64,000 bases of DNA from an uncultured Clostridia bacterium (GTDB lineage Bacteria; Bacillota; Clostridia; Lachnospirales; Anaerotignaceae): positions 329,185 through 393,184 of the forward strand of contig CABSIK010000001.1 in NCBI GenBank assembly GCA_902477755.1. The letters run 5' to 3'. A program made the position numbers and the translations under genes. Shown here piece by piece: positions 32,481 through 41,238 of the stretch. The notes below the pieces were generated by a model, which was not told the DNA's origin, made no database searches, and saw only the letters and a program-made list of their open reading frames with translations. Each line of letters starts with the position of its first letter. Positions within the stretch are counted from its first letter, which is position 1.

Positions 32481-34618
32481 TAAGAACCCTCCATCCTTGT
32501 ACTGATTGTTTTTTGATAATATTGCATCAATCGTTTCTCCAATGATTCGATTATGCTAATCCTTCCCTTTTTCTGAATGGCGGAAAAGAATGCTTCATCC
32601 TCCAGCAGTCCACTGCTGATCTCACTCATCAATCCCACTTCTAAAGAATCCCCTTCTTTTGGAACTAACATAACAATGGCTCCCACAATGACACCCTCTG
32701 GCTGGAACAACGGCCTTTTCAACCTGATGTACCCAAAGCAGCAATGCTTTACACCGCCCGTTTTGCAGTGCAGCAGCATCATCTGAAAATCTCGGATATA
32801 TGTAGAGGAAATCTGTTCTCTTTTTGCAAGGCTGTCGGCAATCAGTTCCCTTGCTTCTTTTGTTTCCGTAAACATACCGGATGCCACATACAGAAGCTCC
32901 TGCTTATCCTGCGCATAAGGCAAAATCAGCAGCTGTACATGCTCCAGCAAATGCAGGATTTCCTCGCCCAATCTTGTCACAAATACCAATGTGTCTTTGG
33001 AAATCTGCTCTACTGATGTTTTCTTAGGAATCACCTTCTGCTGTGAAGGCAGCAAACGCAGCTCATTACGCAGCAGAATCTTATCCTGTTCCAAAAGAAT
33101 GGGATTCACGCAAACATAAGGAAAATCAATCTCCAGATGCACCGTAGAAATCAAAAGACGTATTCCTTCTCTTTGTAGTTTCGGTACATCAATACGAAAT
33201 GCTGATATGATCTCTCGCACTTCCAGATCATGAAATTCCTTTGTCAGCTGCACCGCTAACATCTTGGATGTCCCCAAACCTGTGGGACACACTACAACAA
33301 CGGGAATCTTTCCCTGGTCTGTCTGCTGGTCTTCCACAGCAGCACAGATATACATGGCTATGAAGGCAATTTCTGCCTCCGGCACTTCCGATACACCAAC
33401 AGCGTGGCGCAGAAGCTGACAGCCTTTTTCCGTTGCTCGATAAATCTCTCCATAATTTGCTTTTATGGTCTCCAGCTGCGCATTTCTGACCTTTACATGC
33501 AAACGCAGACGACTGGACACCGTCGTGATATGCTCCGTCAGATCTGTCATAAGCTGCTCATTTTGGCTCAGGGAAATCCCCATTTCCCTTTCTATGATAT
33601 CCACCATATTTTTCACCAACTGGCGCATGTTCATACGCTCGGCAAGGGTATGATCCATCTGACCCGTAAGCCAGATCTGCGCGCTGATGCAATGCATGGT
33701 GATAAAGCCAATTTCTTCCTGTGGGATTTCGATGGCAAAACGCTCGGCAATGCGTCTGCCAATTTCCTCCGCTACAGAAAATTCCGGATAGCGCTTCAGT
33801 GATTCCAAACGCTGTTCTTCCATTTCGATTTTTTCAAAATTGCGAAGGCGTTTCACTGCCAGTGCAATATGAACCAGCAGTCCCATATATGCGCTGTCCG
33901 TATATTTGATATGCATTTGCTGCTCCACTTCTGACAAAACATCTTCTACAATTTCAAAAGTTTCATCATCAATAAAATGGAACAAGCGGCTCTGTGCCCC
34001 AGAAGAAATACCTGATTCTCTTTTTTGTTTCTTTTCGCGGAAGAGTCCCAATATTTCCTCTTCCGTCATAAATTCATAGATGGCATTGGCGATTGCCTGG
34101 CGGTAATGGTCTTCTGTTCCTTCTGTATAGATACCCAGACCAGGTTTTCGTATCACATGAATCTGATACTGCCGCAGCCATTCGCCCAAATAATCCAAGT
34201 CATTGCTCAATGTTCCGTCAGAAATCTTATACTTTGATGTGAAATAATAAAACTTCAACGGTTCTTTCGCAAAGAGCAATTCTCCCAAAATCAGTCTGCG
34301 CCGTTCTTCTTTGGAATATGCCTGTACAACATCGGCTTTGTTGAGCAATTCCAAAATCCGACTTCTGGTTTCCAAACTTTCATCCAGCACCAAGCCTACC
34401 CCTGGCTTCCGTAAGAATGTAAAGTCGTGTTCTGCCAACCATGCTTCGATCTTCGGCATTTCTCGCAGCACCGTACGAGAACTGATCTTTAGCTTGTCGG
34501 ATATGGCCGCCACCGTAACGGGATTTGCTGCCGTAAATTGTGTTAAAATCTGAATGATTGCTTTTTGGCGTGAGGTCAATCCGGATTTTTCTTCCTCACC
34601 CTGGTTCACTCGTGACAT
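32480..34618 (-). CDS. mtlR: Mannitol operon activator with PRD and PTS domains
   Basis: A 712-residue BglG/MtlR-type activator. Order: N-terminal HTH (about 15-75, SRQKAIIQILTQFTAANPVT), a second HTH, PRD1 and PRD2 (about 200-420, with His in LLVHIALAVKRL, TMHCISAQIW and LTEHITTVSSRL), an EIIB-like domain (VVVCPTGLGTSKMLAVQLTK, about 425-510) and an EIIA-like domain (about 560-705, LLHCKTGGVKHC). Phosphorylation by HPr and MtlA would set its activity. It is the first gene of the operon, so it presumably activates its own transcript. Confidence 0.92.
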   Translation of the reverse strand: MSRVNQGEEEKSGLTSRQKAIIQILTQFTAANPVTVAAISDKLKISSRTVLREMPKIEAWLAEHDFTFLRKPGVGLVLDESLETRSRILELLNKADVVQAYSKEERRRLILGELLFAKEPLKFYYFTSKYKISDGTLSNDLDYLGEWLRQYQIHVIRKPGLGIYTEGTEDHYRQAIANAIYEFMTEEEILGLFREKKQKRESGISSGAQSRLFHFIDDETFEIVEDVLSEVEQQMHIKYTDSAYMGLLVHIALAVKRLRNFEKIEMEEQRLESLKRYPEFSVAEEIGRRIAERFAIEIPQEEIGFITMHCISAQIWLTGQMDHTLAERMNMRQLVKNMVDIIEREMGISLSQNEQLMTDLTEHITTVSSRLRLHVKVRNAQLETIKANYGEIYRATEKGCQLLRHAVGVSEVPEAEIAFIAMYICAAVEDQQTDQGKIPVVVVCPTGLGTSKMLAVQLTKEFHDLEVREIISAFRIDVPKLQREGIRLLISTVHLEIDFPYVCVNPILLEQDKILLRNELRLLPSQQKVIPKKTSVEQISKDTLVFVTRLGEEILHLLEHVQLLILPYAQDKQELLYVASGMFTETKEARELIADSLAKREQISSTYIRDFQMMLLHCKTGGVKHCCFGYIRLKRPLFQPEGVIVGAIVMLVPKEGDSLEVGLMSEISSGLLEDEAFFSAIQKKGRISIIESLEKRLMQYYQKTISTRMEGS

Positions 34619-34975
34619 TTTTAAAAACCAACCTTTCGATGTTTTTATTTTAATATTTCTGATAAATCCTTACAACAAAAGGATATTTCACGTTTGTCCC
34701 CAATAGTTTATGACATTTTTATCGGAATTTCCGAATAAACTTGTCACAAACCAGTTTTTTATTATTTTTGCATAAAATATAATATCATTTTTTGTATATG
34801 ATGTATATTAAAACTTTCTTATTTTGAACTTCAAATAATAATTTGTCAATTTTTTTAACTCAATTTTTACATTACACAAAAAAACCGCTTTTAAATCATA
34901 CTCATTCTTATCCAAAGTCTAAATGAATTCTTTTTTTTCGTCAAGAATACTTCATGACAAATTTGAAACAAAAAC
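34619..34975. other. Control region upstream of mtlR
   Basis: About 360 AT-rich bases without a gene. TTGTCACAA at 34741-34749 matches a half-site of the known MtlR operator (TTGNCACAA) and lies next to the inverted repeat TATCGGAATTTCCGAATA at about 34721-34738. No clear -10/-35 pair or cre site was found. The MtlR site is a suggestion only. Confidence 0.4.
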
Positions 34976-35018
34976 AGAAAAAAACGGACAATTTATGACC
35001 GTCATAAATTGTCCGTTT
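34976..35018 (-). terminator. Terminator of glmS
   Basis: A near-perfect 18-base inverted repeat (AAACGGACAATTTATGAC and its complement) with a minimal loop and a T run on the minus strand, 20 bases after the glmS stop. Confidence 0.9.
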
Positions 35019-35038
35019 GATGCTTAGACCAATAAATC

Positions 35039-36862
35039 TTATTCTACTGTAACGGATTTTGCCAAGTTTCTGGGCATATCTACGTCACAGCCTCTTTCGA
35101 TGGCTACGTAGTAAGAGAAGATCTGCATAGGAATTACATTCAGAGATGCTGTAAATTTGTCATTAATCTGAGGGATGTAAATAACTTTGTCAGCAACTTC
35201 TGCAATTTCTGTATTGCCTTCTTTTGCGATGGCAACAACGTATGCACCTCTTGCTTTCACTTCTTTTACATTGCTTACCAGTTTTTCATAGAGAGGATCC
35301 TGTGTTGCAATAGCAACAACCAGTGTACCTTCTTCGATCAGGGAGATAGTACCATGTTTCAGTTCACCAGCTGCATATGCTTCACTATGGATATAAGAGA
35401 TTTCTTTCAGTTTCAGAGAACCTTCCAGAGCAACTGCATAGTCAATACCACGACCAATAACAAATACGTCATTTGCATGGGCATGTGCTTTTGCCAGTTC
35501 TTTCAGTTCTTCATCCATTGTCAGCAGTTTTTCGATGTAACCGGGAACCAGTTCCAGTTCTGCTGTCAGTTTCTTCACTTCTTCTGCAGACAGATGACCT
35601 CTTGCCTGACCAAATTTCATTGCCAGCAGGTACATCAGGGCTACCTGTGTAGAATAACCTTTTGTTGTAGCAACAGCGATTTCAGGACCAGCCCATGTAT
35701 ACAGTACGTCATCACTTTCACGGGCGATGGAGCTGCCTACTACGTTTACAATTGCCAGGATACGGATACCCTGTCTTTTTGCTTCACGCAGAGCTGCCAG
35801 AGTATCAGCTGTTTCACCAGACTGGCTGATGATGATGCAGACATCGTTTTTGTCCAGAATAGGATTTCTGTAACGGAATTCGGATGCCAGATCCACTTCT
35901 ACAGGGATTCTTGCATAGTCTTCGATAACGTATTTACCAACAATTGCTGCGTGCCAAGCACTGCCGCAGGCAATGATATGAATTCTATTGATGTTTTTAA
36001 TATCTTCATCTGTATATTTGATATCATCCAGTTTGATTTCGCCATCAACGATTCTGGGGCTGATGGTTGCTTTGAATGCTTTGGGCTGTTCCATGATTTC
36101 TTTCATCATGAAATAATCATAACCGCCTTTTTCTGCTGCGGAAATATCCCATGTTACATTGTAGATATCTTTTTTGATTTCATTTTTGTCCAGATCCAGA
36201 ATGGTAATGCCGTCTTTTTTCAGCACAACGATTTCGTTATCGTTCAGCAGATAGTAGTCTTTTGTGTATTCCAGCAGCGCAGGAATATCAGAAGCGATAA
36301 AGTTTTCATTTTTGCCGATACCAACCAGCATAGGGCTGTCTTTTCTAACTGCAACAATTTCATCAGGTTTTTCATTGCACAGGATGCCCAGAGCATAAGA
36401 ACCTCTGATTCTGCCAATGACACGGATCAGTGTATCAACCATGTTGCCGTCATAATAATAATCGAACAGCTGTGCAACAACTTCTGTATCTGTTTCAGAA
36501 GCGAAAACATAACCTTTTTCTTCCAGTTCTGCTTTCAGCTGCAGATAGTTTTCGATAATACCGTTATGCACAACGGAAATTCTGCCGTTCATGCTTGTAT
36601 GAGGATGGGAATTCACATCACTGGGTGCGCCATGGGTTGCCCATCTTGTATGACCAATACCCACCTGACCTTTTACGCCGCCCATTTCCTGAACTTTTGC
36701 GTCCAAATCTGCCAGACGACCTTTTGTTTTTACAACATGAATGCCATCGCCAAATACAGCGATACCAGCAGAGTCATAACCTCTATATTCCAATTTCTTC
36801 AGCCCCTTAATCAATACAGGAGCTGCCTCATTCTGACCAATATAACCAACAATACCACACAT
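35039..36862 (-). CDS. glmS: Glutamine-fructose-6-phosphate aminotransferase
   Basis: Makes glucosamine-6-phosphate from fructose-6-phosphate and glutamine, the entry to cell-wall amino sugars. The 607-residue product starts MCGIVGYIG, with the glutaminase nucleophile Cys2, and has two SIS isomerase domains (HIIACGSAWHAAIVGKYVIE; GRGIDYAVALEGSLKLKEIS) and the typical end DMPRNLAKSVTVE. It is a single gene controlled by a self-cleaving ribozyme in its leader. Confidence 0.98.
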   Translation of the reverse strand: MCGIVGYIGQNEAAPVLIKGLKKLEYRGYDSAGIAVFGDGIHVVKTKGRLADLDAKVQEMGGVKGQVGIGHTRWATHGAPSDVNSHPHTSMNGRISVVHNGIIENYLQLKAELEEKGYVFASETDTEVVAQLFDYYYDGNMVDTLIRVIGRIRGSYALGILCNEKPDEIVAVRKDSPMLVGIGKNENFIASDIPALLEYTKDYYLLNDNEIVVLKKDGITILDLDKNEIKKDIYNVTWDISAAEKGGYDYFMMKEIMEQPKAFKATISPRIVDGEIKLDDIKYTDEDIKNINRIHIIACGSAWHAAIVGKYVIEDYARIPVEVDLASEFRYRNPILDKNDVCIIISQSGETADTLAALREAKRQGIRILAIVNVVGSSIARESDDVLYTWAGPEIAVATTKGYSTQVALMYLLAMKFGQARGHLSAEEVKKLTAELELVPGYIEKLLTMDEELKELAKAHAHANDVFVIGRGIDYAVALEGSLKLKEISYIHSEAYAAGELKHGTISLIEEGTLVVAIATQDPLYEKLVSNVKEVKARGAYVVAIAKEGNTEIAEVADKVIYIPQINDKFTASLNVIPMQIFSYYVAIERGCDVDMPRNLAKSVTVE

Positions 36863-36934
36863 AAAATTTTTACCTCCAATATTTTATTCGCACGTTATCT
36901 TTCTTTTGTCCCTTCGATTTCTCAAAAGTTTTGT

Positions 36935-37040
36935 AAAAGACCTGCGTCCCTGTGCGAAAGGGCGGGAAGCATCCGCCGAAAATTTCGATCACTTCCACCT
37001 CGTCAACCGCATCTGCACCGCGGCTCTGGCGCTTCAAACT
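36935..37040 (-). ncRNA. glmS ribozyme/riboswitch
   Basis: The glmS leader on the minus strand has the conserved core: GCGCCAGAG after the cleavage site (between 37033 and 37032), GTTGACGAGG (from 37007), the ATCGA/TTCGGCGGATGC segment and the 3' CGCACAGGGACGCAGG part. Binding of glucosamine-6-phosphate should trigger self-cleavage and mRNA decay, lowering GlmS. Confidence 0.93.
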
Positions 37041-37112
37041 GCCTGCACACTACCCTCCTTTTTATAAGCTCTGTGCAGAAGGCATACTACCCCCTCGGAT
37101 AATATCTAAAGC

Positions 37113-37141
37113 ATTATACCATTAAACCTTTCGATGGTAAA
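37113..37141 (-). promoter_or_regulatory. Promoter of glmS
   Basis: TTTACC (37136-37141), 17-base spacer, TATAAT (37113-37118) on the minus strand, about 80 bases before the ribozyme cleavage site. Confidence 0.75.
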
Positions 37142-37246
37142 GGAAAATTTTCTTAATCTTCCATCATATCGGCTTTCTATATCCATTCTATGCTGAAAAG
37201 TTCATGAAACAGCCCTATTTTCAAGAAAAATCACCTTTTTATGTAT

Positions 37247-37293
37247 GAAAAAAAGCACATGCTTCCTAATATAATATGGAAGCATGCGCTTTT
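37247..37293 (-). terminator. Terminator of the GHL10 gene
   Basis: AAAAGC and CATGCTTCC blocks pair with GGAAGCATG and GCTTTT (one internal mismatch, G:U on the minus strand), followed by a T run. Confidence 0.88.
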
Positions 37294-37328
37294 CCTGTTT
37301 TAAAAATCCAATGAATCTTTACAGCTCA

Positions 37329-38972
37329 TTAGCCTTCATATCCTTTGGTTGTATCAATGCCAATGGTTGCTGTAGATTCATCCCAAGTCACACCAAAATC
37401 TACCAACTTCGCAATATCGCGAAGTTTATAATAGGTATAATCATGGATCGTATATGCTGTTGCGCTTTGAGGATTTCCATCCACATACAATTTCGCAGTA
37501 GAAGGTGTTGCGGTGGTATCACTGCCCTGCTGTACAGCGCTTTCGGTACCATTGATGGTATAAGGAATTCCTGTCTGCAAATGGATTGCCTGATCCGCTT
37601 CTACCCATACTGTATCGAATTTCTTATCCGTAGCAGTCAGCGCTTTTGCAATATCACGCAGTTTGAAATAACTGTAGTCGTCAATGGTGTAGACTTCCAT
37701 TTCAACTGTCTTGCCATTAATCTGCAAATTTGCTCTGCCTGCATACGCGGTCTTTTTCCCTGCGGTTGTCTGAGAAGGTTCCTGTTTGTCTGGAACAGAA
37801 ACAGCAGGAGTACTTGCATCCTTTTCCGCATAATAAGATTTCAGAGCTGTAGCACATCCTTGTCTGTCATTCAGCAGATCACGAAGGCTAAAGAAGAAAC
37901 TGCCGTCTACATTTTCATATTTTTCATTGATCTGCATTTCTTTTACGATTTCAGAAGCGACAGAATCTTTATAAATGCCCTGACCAATATAAAGGTCTAC
38001 ATCAGTGCCTTCTACAAGATTATTCCACCATTTCACCAGTGTTTCATAATCAGCGGCGCTATTACCAGTTTCCCAGTAAATCTGAGGAACAATATAGTCT
38101 ACCCAACCGTTTTCCACCCATTCTTTGGCATCACCATAAACGGTGTAATAACCCTCAGAGCCTTTTGTATCAGAACCAGCGGGGTCTGAAGTGCTGTTTT
38201 TCCAGATACCCATCGGGCTGATACCAAATTCTACAGAACTATCAATACTATCAATGCGTTTGGAAATCATTTCGATCAAGTCATTGACATGTTCACGGCG
38301 TTCATTGGCAACACTGCCTTCTCTGCCTTCGCCCTCCGGCAAAGGATAATTAGAAGGATAGAAATAATCGTCGAAGTGAATGGCATCCACATCATAGTTT
38401 TCTACAACTTCCGCTACTGTATCCGTGATATACTGCTTCACTTCTTCTTTTGCAGGGTTGTAATACATGGCATTGTTATAAGTCAAAATCCAGTCTGGAT
38501 GCTGTCTTGCCATATTGTCCGCAGAAAGTGCAGACAAATCCACACCGGAAGTGGTAATGCGATAAGGATTCATCCATGCATGGAATTCCATGCCGCGTTT
38601 ATGGGTTTCCTCGATCATAAATTCCATCGGGTCATAACCAGGGTCTTTTCCCTGCGTTCCTGTCAAAACAGCACTCCATGGATTCAAATCGGATTCATAA
38701 AACGCATCTCCTTTGGGACGAATCTGTACAACAACTGTATTCAGCCCTAACGCCTGTGCCTGATCCAGCTTCTGGATAAATTCCGCTTTCTGTGCTTCCG
38801 CATTATTCTGTGTAGAGGGAAAATCCGCGCTGTATACAGTAGAAATCCATACTGCCCGCATATCATCATCGGCTTTTGGCGTCGCACCATAAGCCACAAG
38901 GCTTCCCACACTTCCCATAACCAATACCGCCCCTAAAAAAGCTGCGGTCAATCGCTTCATCCATTTCTTCAT
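37329..38972 (-). CDS. Secreted GHL10-family hydrolase with copper-amine-oxidase-like repeats
   Basis: A 547-residue exported protein. Signal peptide (MKKWMKRLTAAFLGAVLVMG, cleavage near AYGA). Residues about 38-370 form a GHL10 (DUF187) TIM-barrel hydrolase-like domain: MRAVWISTVYSADFPS, VVQIRPKGDAFYESDLNPWS, FHAWMNPYRI, DAIHFDDYFYP and YIVPQIYWE. Residues about 420-547 hold two copper-amine-oxidase N-terminal-like repeats (TIDDYSYFKLRDIAKAL; TIHDYTYYKLRDIAKLV), common wall-associated modules in Clostridia. ATG 38972 is 9 bases after AAAAGGAG. Substrate is unknown; a wall glycan is likely. Confidence 0.9.
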   Translation of the reverse strand: MKKWMKRLTAAFLGAVLVMGSVGSLVAYGATPKADDDMRAVWISTVYSADFPSTQNNAEAQKAEFIQKLDQAQALGLNTVVVQIRPKGDAFYESDLNPWSAVLTGTQGKDPGYDPMEFMIEETHKRGMEFHAWMNPYRITTSGVDLSALSADNMARQHPDWILTYNNAMYYNPAKEEVKQYITDTVAEVVENYDVDAIHFDDYFYPSNYPLPEGEGREGSVANERREHVNDLIEMISKRIDSIDSSVEFGISPMGIWKNSTSDPAGSDTKGSEGYYTVYGDAKEWVENGWVDYIVPQIYWETGNSAADYETLVKWWNNLVEGTDVDLYIGQGIYKDSVASEIVKEMQINEKYENVDGSFFFSLRDLLNDRQGCATALKSYYAEKDASTPAVSVPDKQEPSQTTAGKKTAYAGRANLQINGKTVEMEVYTIDDYSYFKLRDIAKALTATDKKFDTVWVEADQAIHLQTGIPYTINGTESAVQQGSDTTATPSTAKLYVDGNPQSATAYTIHDYTYYKLRDIAKLVDFGVTWDESTATIGIDTTKGYEG

Positions 38973-39204
38973 TGTCAAAACTCCTTTTATTCTAAAATCA
39001 TATTATTTCTTATTTTTACGAAATATACTGCTTATTTCACTCAAAATATGATAAGTTGTTACAACCGTCTTGTGCCAATTTATTGTATCACACTTTTGGA
39101 ATATAGAAAATTACGTTTTTATTACAATACAAGAAAAAAACTGTTGCATAATAGACTGTTTTATATTAGCATATAGAGAAAATTTATCAAATGGGGTGAT
39201 ATTT

Positions 39205-40449
39205 ATGATGCGTTACGGACTAATTGGTGAGAAGTTAGGACACAGCTTTTCCAAGATCATACATGAGAAACTGGCTGATTATACTTATGATCTGATACCG
39301 CTTTCTCTGGAGGAGCTGGATGTCTTTATGCGCGAGAAAAAATTCAGCGCCATCAATGTGACCATACCATATAAAGAAACTGTCATTCCCTACTTGAACA
39401 AAGTAGACCCAAAGGCTGCGAAAATGGGTGCTGTCAATACAGTGGTGCAGCGTGAGGGAAAACTTTACGGATATAACACAGATTACTTCGGTTTTCGATA
39501 CATGCTGGAACATAATCATATCCAGATTGCAGGCAAAAAAGTCCTTGTATTGGGCAGAGGCGGTGCTTGCAAAGCTGTAACGGCTGTTCTGGAGGATATG
39601 GGTGCTGCTGAAATTCAAACCATATACTACAAAATTGCTGAAAACACCATTTCCTATGAAACATGCTATGCATTACACACAGATGCCCAGGTGATCGTTA
39701 ATACAACCCCTGTAGGCATGTATCCAAATTCTGGGGAATCCCCCATAGATCTGACACCCTTCACCAAACTGGAGGCTGTCGCAGACGTTGTTTACAATCC
39801 CCTGCGCACCAGACTGGTTTTGGATGCAGAAGAAAAAGGTTGTCAGGCAATCGGTGGACTAGAAATGCTTGTTGGACAAGCAAAATATGCTGTAGAGATC
39901 TTTCTGAACCAGTCTTTGCCAGACAACGCCATTGAAGTGGTACACAATGAACTCATGGCAGAACGGAAAAACCTTGTTCTTATTGGCATGTCCGGCTGCG
40001 GAAAAACCACTTTGGGGAAACTGGCTGCGGAAATACTTGGAAAAACTTTTGTAGATACCGATGCAGAAATCATCAAGCGCATTGGCATGTCCATTGCTGA
40101 TTACTTTGCCGCATACGGCGAAGATTCCTTCAGAAAAGTAGAATCTGAAGTCGTACAAGAGGTTTCTGCAAAAAATAATCTGGTCATTTCCACCGGCGGC
40201 GGTGTCATCAAAAATCCAGAGAATATTCAATGGCTCAAAGGCAACGGGACAGTCATCTGGATACAGCGTGACCCAGAGCTGCTGGAAAGCGGCAACGGCC
40301 GCCCTCTTGTGCCTGACCAGGATGCTGTGCGAAGACTTCTGAAAGAACGTCTGCCACTGTACACAGCTGCTGCTGAAGCCATCATTGAAAATAATGATGA
40401 CGAAAAGGAAGCTTTGCAAAAAATACTGACTGCTTTCCATGAAGCATAA
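39205..40449 (+). CDS. aroE/aroK: Shikimate dehydrogenase-shikimate kinase fusion
   Basis: A 414-residue fusion of two consecutive enzymes of the shikimate pathway. Residues 1 to about 245 are AroE: GHSFSKIIHE, NVTIPYKE with catalytic Lys57, NTDYFGF with Asp93, and a dinucleotide motif VLGRGGACKAV (Arg in place of the usual Ala). Residues about 254-414 are AroK: Walker A GMSGCGKTT (261-269), DTDAEI, FRKVESEVV and STGGGV. ATG 39205 follows GGGGTG; the longest frame adds 45 unlikely residues. It is a single gene on the plus strand with its own terminator. Fusion would channel dehydroshikimate to shikimate 3-phosphate. Confidence 0.95.
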   Translation: MMRYGLIGEKLGHSFSKIIHEKLADYTYDLIPLSLEELDVFMREKKFSAINVTIPYKETVIPYLNKVDPKAAKMGAVNTVVQREGKLYGYNTDYFGFRYMLEHNHIQIAGKKVLVLGRGGACKAVTAVLEDMGAAEIQTIYYKIAENTISYETCYALHTDAQVIVNTTPVGMYPNSGESPIDLTPFTKLEAVADVVYNPLRTRLVLDAEEKGCQAIGGLEMLVGQAKYAVEIFLNQSLPDNAIEVVHNELMAERKNLVLIGMSGCGKTTLGKLAAEILGKTFVDTDAEIIKRIGMSIADYFAAYGEDSFRKVESEVVQEVSAKNNLVISTGGGVIKNPENIQWLKGNGTVIWIQRDPELLESGNGRPLVPDQDAVRRLLKERLPLYTAAAEAIIENNDDEKEALQKILTAFHEA

Positions 40450-40473
40450 TGACATAGCAACTTATTTTCATAT

Positions 40474-40508
40474 AAAAAACCCCTGTCCAATCTGGACAGG
40501 GGTTTTTT
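40474..40508. terminator. Terminator shared by the aroE-aroK fusion and the XRE gene
   Basis: AAAAAACCCCTGTCCA pairs perfectly with TGGACAGGGGTTTTTT around a 3-base loop; convergent genes use both sides. Confidence 0.93.
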
Positions 40509-40707
40509 AATCAAATATAAACAATTCTTCAATAGGTGTTTCTACCACTCGTGAAATGTCAATGGCAAGTTTCAGAGAGGGATTATACTTCCCTGCTTCC
40601 AGCCGCATAATGGTCTCCCGACGGACGCCTACTTTTTCCGCCAGCTGCTCCTGCGTCAGTTCCTTCAGCAGGCGATATTTTTTTAAATTACAAATAAATT
40701 CCGCCAT
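40507..40707 (-). CDS. XRE family helix-turn-helix regulator, 66 aa
   Basis: A compact Cro/CI-like regulator: LKKYRLLKELTQEQLAEKVG, then VRRETIMRLEAGKYNPSLKL and AIDISRVVETPIEELFIF. It begins one base after the stop of the membrane-protein gene, a common pair in Firmicutes in which the small XRE protein represses the operon. Four related repeats at the operon promoter are its likely operators. Confidence 0.92.
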   Translation of the reverse strand: MAEFICNLKKYRLLKELTQEQLAEKVGVRRETIMRLEAGKYNPSLKLAIDISRVVETPIEELFIFD

Positions 40708-40708
40708 A

Positions 40709-41059
40709 TTACCGTTCCTCCAGCCAGTACAATTTCACGGCATACGCCAAAATCAGTACCACATAAGCAATGACAACCAGAATAAAAATAACTTCCAGAT
40801 TACTCATGAACAAACCGATGATCCAAATGGCTGCCAGAAGGAACAGCGAAAGGTGACCGATAAAAGCTAATGCTGCTTTCTGATCTTCCTGATAGCGTTC
40901 GTCTGCCTGATCTCCTTGAATCTTTCCTAAAAAGAAAAATCCAAAGAAAGAAAAGAAACCCAAGTAGGCAAGACTGGTGATATCCCCCGTCATAAAATAA
41001 CGACATGCTAAAAAACCTAAGAAACCAAGAAAACCCATATAAAATCTTTTGCGGATCAT
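40709..41059 (-). CDS. Small membrane protein paired with XRE regulator (DUF3796-like)
   Basis: A 116-residue membrane protein with about four hydrophobic segments (GFLGFLGFLACRYF, SLAYLGFFSFFGFFFLG, AFIGHLSLFLLAAIWIIGLF, VIFILVVIAYVVLILAYAV) and a charged loop KIQGDQADERYQEDQK. Membrane proteins of this kind next to a small XRE gene are widespread; the biochemical role is unknown. GGAG stands before the ATG. Confidence 0.75.
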   Translation of the reverse strand: MIRKRFYMGFLGFLGFLACRYFMTGDITSLAYLGFFSFFGFFFLGKIQGDQADERYQEDQKAALAFIGHLSLFLLAAIWIIGLFMSNLEVIFILVVIAYVVLILAYAVKLYWLEER

Positions 41060-41076
41060 AAAAACACTCCTTTCTC

Positions 41077-41180
41077 AAGTGATATATTTATCTCTTTCTG
41101 ATATAAATATATCACTTTACATTCTCCTTGTCAACATCAATATGATAAATATATCACTTTTTGAGATTTATTTATCACTT
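41077..41180. promoter_or_regulatory. Four-copy operator array at the XRE operon promoter
   Basis: Four related sites: 41077-41092 (reverse orientation), 41100-41118, 41144-41160 and 41165-41180, core GATAAATATATCACTT. Sites 1 and 2 face each other; site 2 covers the -10 box, and sites 3 and 4 lie upstream of the -35. The pattern suits cooperative binding by a small repressor, most likely the XRE protein. Confidence 0.75.
41106..41134 (-). promoter_or_regulatory. Promoter of the membrane protein/XRE operon
   Basis: TTGACA (41129-41134), 17 bases, TATATT (41106-41111) on the minus strand; the -10 lies inside operator site 2. Confidence 0.88.
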
Positions 41181-41190
41181 TTCTACACCG

Positions 41191-41223
41191 AAAAAAGCCC
41201 ATGACATTTATCATGGACTTTTT
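41191..41223 (-). terminator. Terminator of the HD-domain gene
   Basis: AAAAAG and CCATGA blocks pair with TCATGG and CTTTTT around a short loop; 16 bases after the stop. Confidence 0.85.
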
Positions 41224-41238
41224 CTTGGGTTCGTTCAA

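Noticed and set aside
30642..32483. A 613-codon open frame antisense to mtlA
   Set aside because: It mirrors the mtlA frame exactly, has low-complexity Cys/Phe/His-rich sequence typical of antisense frames and no ribosome site.
34721..34749. A complete MtlR operator upstream of mtlR
   Set aside because: Only one half-site (TTGTCACAA) matches the known pattern; the second half is missing, so it is noted only as a possibility.
35354..37102. A 582-codon plus-strand frame over glmS and its ribozyme
   Set aside because: Shadow of glmS; it also runs through the ribozyme.
41077..41180. Repeats considered as a CRISPR array
   Set aside because: Repeats are about 16 bases, differ in orientation and spacing and sit on a promoter; no cas genes. 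No CRISPR array was seen in the window.
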